From contig JALOSH010000020.1 of the NCBI GenBank assembly GCA_025458545.1, forward strand, positions 1 through 14,608: a stretch of DNA of 14,608 bases, given 5' to 3'. The position numbers were made by a program, and so were the translations under genes. The notes beneath the pieces are model-generated. The model did not search any database. It was not told the origin of the DNA and saw only the letters and a list, made by a program, of their open reading frames with translations. The DNA comes from Hydrogenophaga sp. (GTDB lineage: Bacteria > Pseudomonadota > Gammaproteobacteria > Burkholderiales > Burkholderiaceae). Shown here piece after piece: positions 1 to 6,477 of this stretch (position 1 is its first letter; every line of letters starts with the position of its first letter).

Positions 1-89
1 GCCTCGGCCAGACCCGCAATGTGGGTGGACTTGCCCGCGCCGTCGATGCCCTCGAAACTGATGAAAAGACCGGTGGCCGGTGGGGTCAT
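1..89 (-). CDS. tmk: Thymidylate kinase, N-terminal part (cut by window start)
   Basis: Only the first ~30 codons are in the window. They read MTPPATGLFISFEGIDGAGK and continue S-T-H-I. The FEGIDGAGKST stretch is the Walker A P-loop typical of dTMP kinase, which phosphorylates dTMP to dTDP using ATP in the cytoplasm. The chosen ATG (87-89, complement) has a GAGAG ribosome-binding-like stretch about 7 bases upstream. An in-frame ATG at 108-110 would add seven residues (MSLESPT) and form an ATGA overlap with the mltG stop codon, so it is a real alternative. The gene lies directly downstream of mltG on the same strand, the pairing seen in many proteobacteria, and is probably co-transcribed and translationally coupled with it. 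The rest of the gene lies outside the window. Confidence 0.9.
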   Translation of the reverse strand, partial: MTPPATGLFISFEGIDGAGKSTHIAGLAE

Positions 90-106
90 GGTGGGGCTCT
101 CAAGAC

Positions 107-1114
107 TCATCGGAGTTGGTAGCGACGCACCGCCGCATTGTGCTCGGCCAGGGTGGCGCTGAACTGGCTGCTGCCGTCGCCCCGGGCCACAAAATACAGC
201 GCGGGAGTGGCCGCCGGTTGCACCGCCGCCATCAACGAGGCCATGCCGGGCATGGAGATCGGCGTGGGGGGCAGGCCCGCACGGGTGTAGGTGTTGTAGC
301 GTGTGTCGGTCTGGAGATCGATCTTGCGCAGGTTGCCATCGAACCTTTCGCCCAGACCATAGATCACGGTAGGGTCGGTTTGCAGGCGCATGCCGATGCG
401 CAGGCGGTTGTTGAACACCCCGGCGACCAGCGCGCGGTCGCTGTCCACGCCGGTTTCTTTTTCGATGATGCTGGCGAGGATCAAGGCCTCCTCAGGCGTG
501 CGAACCATGGCGTCGGGAGCGCGCTGGGCCCAAGCTTGCGCAAGACGCTGCTCCATCGCTTTGGCAGCCTGCTGCAACACGCTGGAAGCGGGCGCGTTCC
601 TGGCCACCCGGTAGGTGTCCGGGAAAAAACGCCCTTCCGGATGGAGACCCGGATAGCCGATCTTCGCCATCAGTTCGGCATGCCCCAGGCCTTCGATGTC
701 CTGCATCAGGTGGGGCGAACCGCGCACGGCCTGGAGCACCTCGCGCACGTTCCACCCTTCCAGCAGGGTCAGGCTGCGCAGGGCCTGTTCACCCCGCACG
801 AACTTCGTCAGCAGGCTGCGGGGCGTCGCGCCGGGTTCGATGTCGTAGCTGCCGGCCTTGATGCTGCGCGCCTGCCCCGACAGCCGGAACCAGGCGAACA
901 GCAGCTCGGGCGAGGTTTGCACACCGGCCCGCACCACCGCTTCGGCGGTGCCGCGCGCCGAGGTGCCGGGCTCGATGTTCAGCGGCAGGGGTTCCTGGGC
1001 GCTGACGCTGGCGGGCAGGCTCAGCGGCTGACCGACCCACCACCAAGCCCATGCGGCCGCCAACCCGAGCGCGAACACGGGCGGCAGCATCAACCACAAC
1101 AAGAGACGTTTCAC
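107..1114 (-). CDS. mltG: Endolytic transglycosylase MltG (YceG-like)
   Basis: This inner-membrane lytic transglycosylase cleaves nascent peptidoglycan strands and is thought to end glycan synthesis. The N-terminus has a short basic tail (KR) and one hydrophobic membrane segment (LLLWLMLPPVFALGLAAAWA), followed by a periplasmic YceG domain. The family's catalytic-Glu signature is visible as LILASIIEKETG, followed by VAGVFNNRL and MRLQTDPTVIYG, all strongly conserved in MltG. I chose the GTG at 1112-1114 because it gives the usual short cytoplasmic tail before the membrane segment. A TTG at 1166-1168 would add 18 residues (353 aa) and lies at or before a possible -10 box. About 335 aa fits the family. 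It is followed by tmk with overlapping stop/start and is divergent from ygfZ. Confidence 0.92.
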   Translation of the reverse strand: MKRLLLWLMLPPVFALGLAAAWAWWWVGQPLSLPASVSAQEPLPLNIEPGTSARGTAEAVVRAGVQTSPELLFAWFRLSGQARSIKAGSYDIEPGATPRSLLTKFVRGEQALRSLTLLEGWNVREVLQAVRGSPHLMQDIEGLGHAELMAKIGYPGLHPEGRFFPDTYRVARNAPASSVLQQAAKAMEQRLAQAWAQRAPDAMVRTPEEALILASIIEKETGVDSDRALVAGVFNNRLRIGMRLQTDPTVIYGLGERFDGNLRKIDLQTDTRYNTYTRAGLPPTPISMPGMASLMAAVQPAATPALYFVARGDGSSQFSATLAEHNAAVRRYQLR

Positions 1115-1224
1115 GGGCAGACGGCGAGCGGGGACAAGGGACAGCAACCCGGCCAGGCACCGGGCCAAAGATCATAATCGAGCGTTGCTTTCGAGTCGTT
1201 TCAGAACACCCTCCATCCCAGCCC
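1115..1224. promoter_or_regulatory. Divergent intergenic region between mltG and ygfZ
   Basis: This gap must hold promoters for mltG (minus) and ygfZ (plus). On the minus strand a TATGAT hexamer (complement of 1171-1176) is a good -10 box, but no convincing -35 is seen at the right distance. It would place the mltG transcript start near 1164, supporting the GTG start at 1114 over the TTG at 1168. No clear plus-strand promoter or strong ribosome-binding site for ygfZ was found. Inference only. Confidence 0.3.
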
Positions 1225-2151
1225 ATGACCACCACTCTCGCAGACCCTGCCCGCTTCAACGGCGTCACCCCGCTGCCCGAACTGGGCGTGATCCGCGCGC
1301 AGGGCGATGAGGCCGCGAAGTTCCTGCACGGCCAGCTGACCCAGGACTTCTCGCTGCTGGGACTGAGCGAGGCCCGGCTGGCTTCGTTTTGTTCGCCCAA
1401 AGGTCGCATGCTCGCGAGCTTTGTGGGCTTCAAGCGCGCACACGACGACATCCTGCTGGTCTGCAGCCGCGATGTGCTGCCGGCCACGCTCAAGCGGCTG
1501 TCGATGTTCGTGCTGCGGGCCAAAGCCAAGCTGAGAGACGCCAGCGACACGTTTCAAGTCTGGGGTCTCGCGGGTTCGTCGGCGCCCGCGTCTGGCCCGG
1601 TCTGGAGCACTCAAACCGGAGCCGACGGCGCGCAGACCGCGGTGCTGTATCCGGCCGACGGACTGCGGCGCGCCCTGTGGGTGGCACCGGCAGAAACACC
1701 ACCGCCCTCCGGCGAACGCCTGCCCGAAGCCATCTGGCCCTGGCTGGAGGTGCGCAGCGGGGTGGCCGGCATCAGCCTGCCCACCGTGGAAGCCTTCGTG
1801 CCGCAGATGCTGAACCACGAATCATTGGGTGGGGTCAACTTCAAGAAGGGTTGCTACCCCGGCCAGGAGGTGGTGGCGCGCAGCCAGTTTCGCGGCACGC
1901 TCAAGCGGCGGGCGTTCCTGGTGCACAGCGCTGACGCCCTGACCGTGGGCCAGGATGTGTTCCACAGCAGCGACGCCGACCAGCCCTGCGGCACCGTGGC
2001 CGCCGCGGCTGCGCACCCCGAGGGCGGCTGGGACGCGATCGTCTCCATGCAGACCAGCGCCGCCGCGGGCGGGCAGCTGCACGCCGGCAGCGCGACCGGC
2101 CCGGCGCTCAGCCTGCTGCCCCTGCCCTACCCGCTGCTCGACGACATCTGA
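1225..2151 (+). CDS. ygfZ: YgfZ/GcvT-domain folate-binding protein
   Basis: A 308-aa cytoplasmic protein of the YgfZ (COG0354) family, which works with tetrahydrofolate in assembly or repair of Fe-S clusters in proteins such as MiaB. The diagnostic motif K-G-C-Y-x-G-Q-E is present as KKGCYPGQEVVAR, with the conserved cysteine at residue 210. Near the N-terminus, GDEAAKFLHGQLTQD is the usual YgfZ/GcvT opening. The reading frame is open further upstream, but the ATG at 1225 (MTTTLADPARFNGVTPLPEL) gives the normal family length and leaves room for a promoter. It is divergent from mltG and 33 bases upstream of the NRDE gene, so the two probably share a transcript. Nothing looks broken. Confidence 0.92.
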   Translation: MTTTLADPARFNGVTPLPELGVIRAQGDEAAKFLHGQLTQDFSLLGLSEARLASFCSPKGRMLASFVGFKRAHDDILLVCSRDVLPATLKRLSMFVLRAKAKLRDASDTFQVWGLAGSSAPASGPVWSTQTGADGAQTAVLYPADGLRRALWVAPAETPPPSGERLPEAIWPWLEVRSGVAGISLPTVEAFVPQMLNHESLGGVNFKKGCYPGQEVVARSQFRGTLKRRAFLVHSADALTVGQDVFHSSDADQPCGTVAAAAAHPEGGWDAIVSMQTSAAAGGQLHAGSATGPALSLLPLPYPLLDDI

Positions 2152-2184
2152 CCGGCCGACCAGCACCCGACACAGGCCGACGCC

Positions 2185-3003
2185 ATGTGCCTGATCGCAT
2201 TCGCCATCGACGCTGCGCCCGACTGTCTTCTGCTGATCGCGTCCAACCGCGACGAATTCTTCGACCGCCCCACCGCCGCCCTGCACCGCTGGGCCGAAGA
2301 CGACCGGGCGGGCATCTGGGCTGGGCGCGACCTGCGCGATGGCGGCACCTGGCTGGGGGTGAGCGAATCCGGCCGCGTGGCGATGCTGACCAACGTGCGC
2401 AGCGCCCGCCCCGGGCCCGGCGCGCGAAGCCGTGGCGAACTCGCCACCGGCTGGTTGCAAGGCAGTGGCTCGCTGGATGCGTGGGTGCGCCACATCGACC
2501 CGGCGGCCTACGGTGGTTTCAACCTGGTGGTGGGCGACGTGCGCGACGGCGGCTGGGTTTGGCTGGGCAACCGCGATCCCCTGCAACCGCATGGCGATGA
2601 TCCACCGGTGGCTCTGCATCAGCGCCGCCTGGCGCCGGGTGTCTATGGCCTGTCAAACGCCGTGCTCGACACGCCCTGGCCCAAAACCCAGCGACTGAAA
2701 ACGGCCGTGCGCCAAGCCCTGGCGCAACCCGGTGACTGGCTGCAGCCGCTGTCGCGCGCGCTGGCCGATGACACCCTGGCGGCAGGTCACGAGTTGCCCG
2801 ACACCGGCGTGCCACTGGATCTGGAAAGCGGTCTGTCCAGCCCGTTCGTGCGGCTGCCCGAGCGAGGCTACGGCACCCGCAGCAGCCTGGTGCTGCGGGC
2901 CTGGCCGAAGCGTTCGGGCCAGCGCGTGGAACTGCACGAATGGACCCACACGCCGCAGGGCTGGAGCCCGGACAGCCGCATCAGCCAGCAGCTGCACTGG
3001 TGA
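2185..3003 (+). CDS. NRDE/TANGO2 family protein
   Basis: A 272-aa protein that starts MCLIAFAID and soon shows ASNRDEFFDRPT, the N-R-D-E signature of the NRDE (TANGO2-like, COG3332) family. Further family-like stretches are GTWLGVSESGRVAMLTN, GFNLVVGD and GVYGLSNAVLDTPWPK. The cysteine directly after the initiator Met is conserved in the family and recalls Ntn-type hydrolases, but I know of no settled biochemical function. Animal TANGO2 is linked to Golgi organisation and heme or lipid handling, and this should not be transferred directly. It follows ygfZ by 33 bases and faces the O-antigen-ligase-like gene, 31 bases from its stop. Length and start agree with the family. Confidence 0.88.
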   Translation: MCLIAFAIDAAPDCLLLIASNRDEFFDRPTAALHRWAEDDRAGIWAGRDLRDGGTWLGVSESGRVAMLTNVRSARPGPGARSRGELATGWLQGSGSLDAWVRHIDPAAYGGFNLVVGDVRDGGWVWLGNRDPLQPHGDDPPVALHQRRLAPGVYGLSNAVLDTPWPKTQRLKTAVRQALAQPGDWLQPLSRALADDTLAAGHELPDTGVPLDLESGLSSPFVRLPERGYGTRSSLVLRAWPKRSGQRVELHEWTHTPQGWSPDSRISQQLHW

Positions 3004-3009
3004 ACAGTG

Positions 3010-3028
3010 GCGCCCTGGCGGCGGGCGC
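3010..3028. terminator. Possible hairpin between convergent genes
   Basis: A perfect 6-bp G+C-rich inverted repeat (GCGCCC, 7-base loop, GGGCGC) sits in the 31-base gap between two convergent stop codons. Its place suits a shared terminator. Neither side has a proper T-run, so intrinsic termination is doubtful. Confidence 0.3.
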
Positions 3029-3034
3029 AAGCGC

Positions 3035-5314
3035 TTATTTCTGCAACATGGGCCAGAGCCCCTGAGGAATGCCGTTGAGCATGGTCTGGCGCTGCTCGGG
3101 TGGCGTGGCGGCCAGGGCGGCACGGAAGTACTCCAGGGCCTTGTTCACATCGCCCTTGCCGATCCAGGCGTTGCCGATCTTCGCGTCGCCATCGGCTTTG
3201 TTGGCCGGCCAGCCCTTGTTGCGCAGCTCCATGGACTTGATGGCCAGGTCCCAGTCTTTGGCCCGCATCGCGAGCACAAAGCCGGTGTTGACCATGTCGT
3301 AGTCGTACTTGCCCGCCATGATGTCTTCGCGAGCGATGTCCAGTGCCTTGGGCTCGTTGCCGTTGCGGCTGAGCAGGATCACTTCCAGCGACCGCACCGA
3401 GGGCGCCTTGGGCTGGATCGTTTTGGCGCGTTCCAGCATGGCCATGGCCTTGTCGGGTTCTCCCATCTGGGCATAGCCCCGGGCCACGTTGGACATGATG
3501 GCCGCCACATAGGGCCGCGAGCCGAGCACCGACTCCCAGATCCAAACCGCGTTTTTCCAGTCGCCCCATTTGGCCAGCTCGTCGGCCACCATCGGCGTGA
3601 TCTTGCGGTAGTGCGGGTTGATGTCAATGCCCTCTTTGATGAGGCGCAGCATCTCCTCGCGCTGGGGTGTCCATTTCGGGTTGTTGTAGTCGCCCGACTG
3701 GCTGACCGAGAGCGCGATCTTGGTGGCGCGCACGATCAGGCTTTCGCTCGCCGCGGCCTGCTGCGTGATGTAGGCCGCCAGCGCCAGACACCCCATGGTG
3801 GTGACCGCCGCGACCTGCGAAACCACCGGTTTCCACGACAGGCGGGTGGCCGCCGACCAGCCGCGCTGAGCCAGCCGGGCGTCCGACGCGGCCAGGATCG
3901 CCAGCAACAGCGCAAACAGCGCCCCGGTGCTGGCCATGCGCCAGGGGAATCCGGCGTTGCTCACGATCAGAAACGCCAGCAGACCGGCGAGCGTGATGGC
4001 CCGCAACAAGCCTTCAGCCTGCGCCTGGTCGCCCTTGAGCCACCAGGTGCGCCAGGTCGCTCGCAGCAGGTAGGCCACCAGCGACAGCAGGAAGATCCAG
4101 CCCACCAACCCGTACTCGGCCAGCAGCTGCAGGATCTCGTTGTGCACGTAATAGTCGGTTTCGAGCTGGGAGCCCTCGTTCTGGTAGAGCGGAATGTCGA
4201 CTTCCCAGGCCCCGGCACCCACGCCGGTGAGCGGGCGCTGCTGGATGATGCGGCCGGTGGCCTGCCACATGACCCAGCGCACCGAGAACGAGCGCTCGGT
4301 GTATTCCTCGGTCTGCGTCATCGACTTGGCCCGGGCAAAGCCCCGCTCCAGCGCGTTCAGGCCACGGCCTTCGACGCGGTTTTCCTCGATCAGCTTGGGG
4401 TTGCCGGTGCTGATCAGGCCCAGCCCCATCACACTGGCCAGCAGCACACCGGCGGCCAGGATGCGCTTGCCCGAGTCCCAGCTGGTGGCGGCGAGCTGCC
4501 GGCGGTAGCGCCACAAAATCACGGGCATGACCAGCAACAAGGCAAAAAACGCGATCAGGGCCGAGCGGGTGCCGGTCATGAACATCGCGACCAGGTTGAA
4601 GCCGAGCGAAAACGCCAGCAGCGCCACGGTGGCGCTGTTCTTCGCCCGCACCAGCAACCAGACCGAAAACGGCAGCGTGCAGACCAGGAATTCGGCGAAG
4701 AAGTTGCGGTTGACGAAGGTCGACGCCGGGTTGGGGCCCTGCGGGAAAAACGCCATGTCGGTCCAGAACTGCAAGGCGGTCCAGAGCGAGGCCACCACGG
4801 CCCCGGTGTGGATGCCCCAGGCCAGCATGGGCAGGCGTTCGCGGTCCAGCGTGTTCAGGCCGAGCCAGACGATGAGCGTGAAGATGAACCAGCGGATCGC
4901 CTCGACCCCGGCCAGGTAGGTGTGCGACCAGACCATGCTGCCCAGTGCGTACACGGTGAGCAGCATCGGCAGCCAGACCAGGGCGTGCCAGCGCAAGGCG
5001 GCGTCGCGGTTGCGCTGGTTCCAGAAAAAGAACAAGGCCGCTCCCAGCGCGGCGAACGACACCACGATGGACTTCAAGGTGTCCTGCAGCATCAGCTCGT
5101 GGGGCACGCCCAGGGCTGGGGCCAGGAACATCATCAGCGCCAGGATCGCGACCGTCCAGTCGCCCTTCTTCACCTCGTCGGGCAGGGGTGGCTGGGTGGC
5201 GGGCGCCGCTGTGGCGGCGGCCCGGACGGGCGAGGCGGATGCGGCGACCGGTTCGTTGCGCGGCGTCGGGTTGGCGCCGGCAGGCGGCGGTGGATTGCGC
5301 TTTTTCTTGGCCAT
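3035..5314 (-). CDS. O-antigen ligase family (Wzy_C) membrane protein with C-terminal TPR-like domain
   Basis: A 759-aa inner-membrane protein. Residues 1-50 are basic then Ala/Pro-rich and likely cytoplasmic. Many hydrophobic segments follow from about 52 to 305, then a large periplasmic loop (about 305-400), further membrane segments to about 510, and a soluble C-terminus (about 530-759) with helical repeat character (KAMAMLERAKTIQP, ALDIAREDIMAGKYD) resembling tetratricopeptides. Family marks are TFVNRNFFAEFL (NRN at 202-204), MTGTRSA (R250), RPLTGVGAGAWE and VHNEILQLLAEYGLVG with H391, which fits the conserved loop histidine of WaaL/PglL-type enzymes. Such proteins transfer lipid-linked glycans to lipid A core or to protein such as pilin, or polymerise them. 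The acceptor cannot be told here: no pilin or glycan gene is nearby. Start ATG has no strong ribosome-binding site. Confidence 0.85.
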   Translation of the reverse strand: MAKKKRNPPPPAGANPTPRNEPVAASASPVRAAATAAPATQPPLPDEVKKGDWTVAILALMMFLAPALGVPHELMLQDTLKSIVVSFAALGAALFFFWNQRNRDAALRWHALVWLPMLLTVYALGSMVWSHTYLAGVEAIRWFIFTLIVWLGLNTLDRERLPMLAWGIHTGAVVASLWTALQFWTDMAFFPQGPNPASTFVNRNFFAEFLVCTLPFSVWLLVRAKNSATVALLAFSLGFNLVAMFMTGTRSALIAFFALLLVMPVILWRYRRQLAATSWDSGKRILAAGVLLASVMGLGLISTGNPKLIEENRVEGRGLNALERGFARAKSMTQTEEYTERSFSVRWVMWQATGRIIQQRPLTGVGAGAWEVDIPLYQNEGSQLETDYYVHNEILQLLAEYGLVGWIFLLSLVAYLLRATWRTWWLKGDQAQAEGLLRAITLAGLLAFLIVSNAGFPWRMASTGALFALLLAILAASDARLAQRGWSAATRLSWKPVVSQVAAVTTMGCLALAAYITQQAAASESLIVRATKIALSVSQSGDYNNPKWTPQREEMLRLIKEGIDINPHYRKITPMVADELAKWGDWKNAVWIWESVLGSRPYVAAIMSNVARGYAQMGEPDKAMAMLERAKTIQPKAPSVRSLEVILLSRNGNEPKALDIAREDIMAGKYDYDMVNTGFVLAMRAKDWDLAIKSMELRNKGWPANKADGDAKIGNAWIGKGDVNKALEYFRAALAATPPEQRQTMLNGIPQGLWPMLQK

Positions 5315-5456
5315 GAAGAACTGTTCTGGAGGGAAAGGCCGGACCCGCCAGGCGCGACCGGGCGGTGCCGGCCGCAGGAGGCGGGTACCAAAGTTCGCTA
5401 TTGTCGCCGCTGCCCAGTCCGGGTCCGCCCGCCCGGGGCGATCGGCTCACACCCGC
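5315..5456. other. Intergenic gap upstream of the O-antigen-ligase-like gene
   Basis: This 142-base G+C-rich gap separates two minus-strand genes. A short A/T-containing stretch near 5396-5404 (ACAATAG on the minus strand) could be a weak -10 element, but no partner -35 was found. There is no convincing terminator and no open frame with family features. Confidence 0.3.
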
Positions 5457-6320
5457 TTACAAGCGCGTGAACATCTCCACATGGGCAATGCCGGCCTCGT
5501 CGAACGGTTCGCCGCGCCGCTGGTAGCCCTGGCGCACATAAAAGCCTTCGGCACTGCGCTGCGCGTGCAGCATCACTTCGCGGTCGCCACGGGCACGGGC
5601 CGCCTCGGTGAGAGCCCGCAGCACCTGCTGGCCCAGGTACCCACCGCGCAGCACCCGGTCGACCGCCATTCGGCCGACTTTCGCCACGCCCGGCCCCGCC
5701 GCCAGAAGGCGGCCGGTGGCCACCGCCCTACCCAGGCGGTTGCGGGCCACGGCATGCAAGGCGCCGTCATCGGCGGCGTCCTGTTCCAGCGCCTGGGGAA
5801 TGTGCTGCTCGTCCACAAACACCTCGGTGCGCAGGCGCCGGGCATCGGTGCCCAGCTCGCTCCAGGTGCCCACCGTCACCGTCACCATGGCTTCGCCCGC
5901 CTCGTAGCCGAGCAGGATGTCCCGCAGTGCCTGTGGGACCGGCTTCGAGGTCTGCGTGGCCGGGTCGGCAAACACATAGATGATTTCGCCCGAAATCAGG
6001 TGCTCGTCGCCCCGAAAGATGGCGCCGGTGAAGGTCATCGACGAGCTGCCAATGCGGCTGCACTTCATCGCCACCTCGACCTGGTCGTCAACCCGGGCCG
6101 AAGCATGGAATTCCACCGTGGCCTTGACCACGTAGAGATCGCCTTCCAGGCTGTCCATGGTGTCCTGGTACGGCAAGGCCAGCGCGCGCCAGTAGTCGGC
6201 GATCGCGGTGTCGAAGTACATCAGGTAGTGCGCGTTGAAGACGATTTTCTGCATGTCCACCTCGGCCCAGCGTACGCGCAGGCGGTGGAAGAAGCGGAAG
6301 TCAGAGCGTTGAGCGGTCAT
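5457..6320 (-). CDS. Fused hotdog acyl-CoA thioesterase (YbgC/4HBT-like) and GNAT N-acetyltransferase
   Basis: A 287-aa two-domain protein. Residues about 10-140 are a hotdog thioesterase: VRWAEVDMQKIVFNAHYLMY carries the D-x6-N-x2-Y pattern of 4-hydroxybenzoyl-CoA/YbgC thioesterases, with D22 as probable catalytic acid. Residues about 145-287 look like a GNAT acetyltransferase: RTEVFVDEQHIP near its start, then VGRMAVDRVLRGGYLGQQVL as the acetyl-CoA pyrophosphate-binding motif A, and FYVRQGYQRRGEPFDEAGI at the end, close to the ElaA/YjcF type. One domain would hydrolyse acyl-CoA thioesters and the other would acetylate an unknown amine. The frame is continuous through the junction, so this is a true fusion. 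It is divergent from vgrG and has no obvious functional tie to it. Confidence 0.85.
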   Translation of the reverse strand: MTAQRSDFRFFHRLRVRWAEVDMQKIVFNAHYLMYFDTAIADYWRALALPYQDTMDSLEGDLYVVKATVEFHASARVDDQVEVAMKCSRIGSSSMTFTGAIFRGDEHLISGEIIYVFADPATQTSKPVPQALRDILLGYEAGEAMVTVTVGTWSELGTDARRLRTEVFVDEQHIPQALEQDAADDGALHAVARNRLGRAVATGRLLAAGPGVAKVGRMAVDRVLRGGYLGQQVLRALTEAARARGDREVMLHAQRSAEGFYVRQGYQRRGEPFDEAGIAHVEMFTRL

Positions 6321-6477
6321 GGTCTGATTGTCGTCTGGTCAAGGTCTGCACCGGCTGCCCCGAACGCGGGATGCGCCGAGGGACTTGTCCGTGATAAATT
6401 AACACCAACTAGTTAGTCGTCTTGTCACGCAGCTGTCCATGCTTGGCCTCTGCGAACAACGACCCAGGGAGGAATAC
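6321..6477. promoter_or_regulatory. Promoter region for the T6SS cargo operon, divergent from the thioesterase/GNAT gene
   Basis: The 157-base gap contains an A+T-rich patch at 6391-6415 that stands out from its G+C-rich surroundings, including an 8-base palindrome AACTAGTT at 6407-6414. A plus-strand TTGTCC (6385-6390) with TAGTTA (6410-6415) is a weak sigma-70-like pair with a long 19-base spacer. On the minus strand, GTGACA followed after about 18 bases by TGTTAA could serve the thioesterase/GNAT gene. No sigma-54 type motif was recognised. The palindrome could be a regulator site, but this is a guess. Confidence 0.35.
6466..6473 (+). promoter_or_regulatory. Strong ribosome-binding site that sets the vgrG start
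   Basis: AGGGAGGA lies 4 bases before the ATG at 6478. It decides the vgrG start in favour of MSNVQDAV, against an in-frame ATG 39 bases further upstream that lacks such a site. It is the best Shine-Dalgarno sequence in the module. Confidence 0.75.

Noticed and set aside
2732..5470. A 912-codon open frame on the plus strand opposite the O-antigen-ligase-like gene
   Set aside because: Its product is rich in Gly, Arg, His and Gln without family motifs, a typical antisense shadow in high-GC DNA. The minus-strand frame has clear membrane segments and conserved motifs.
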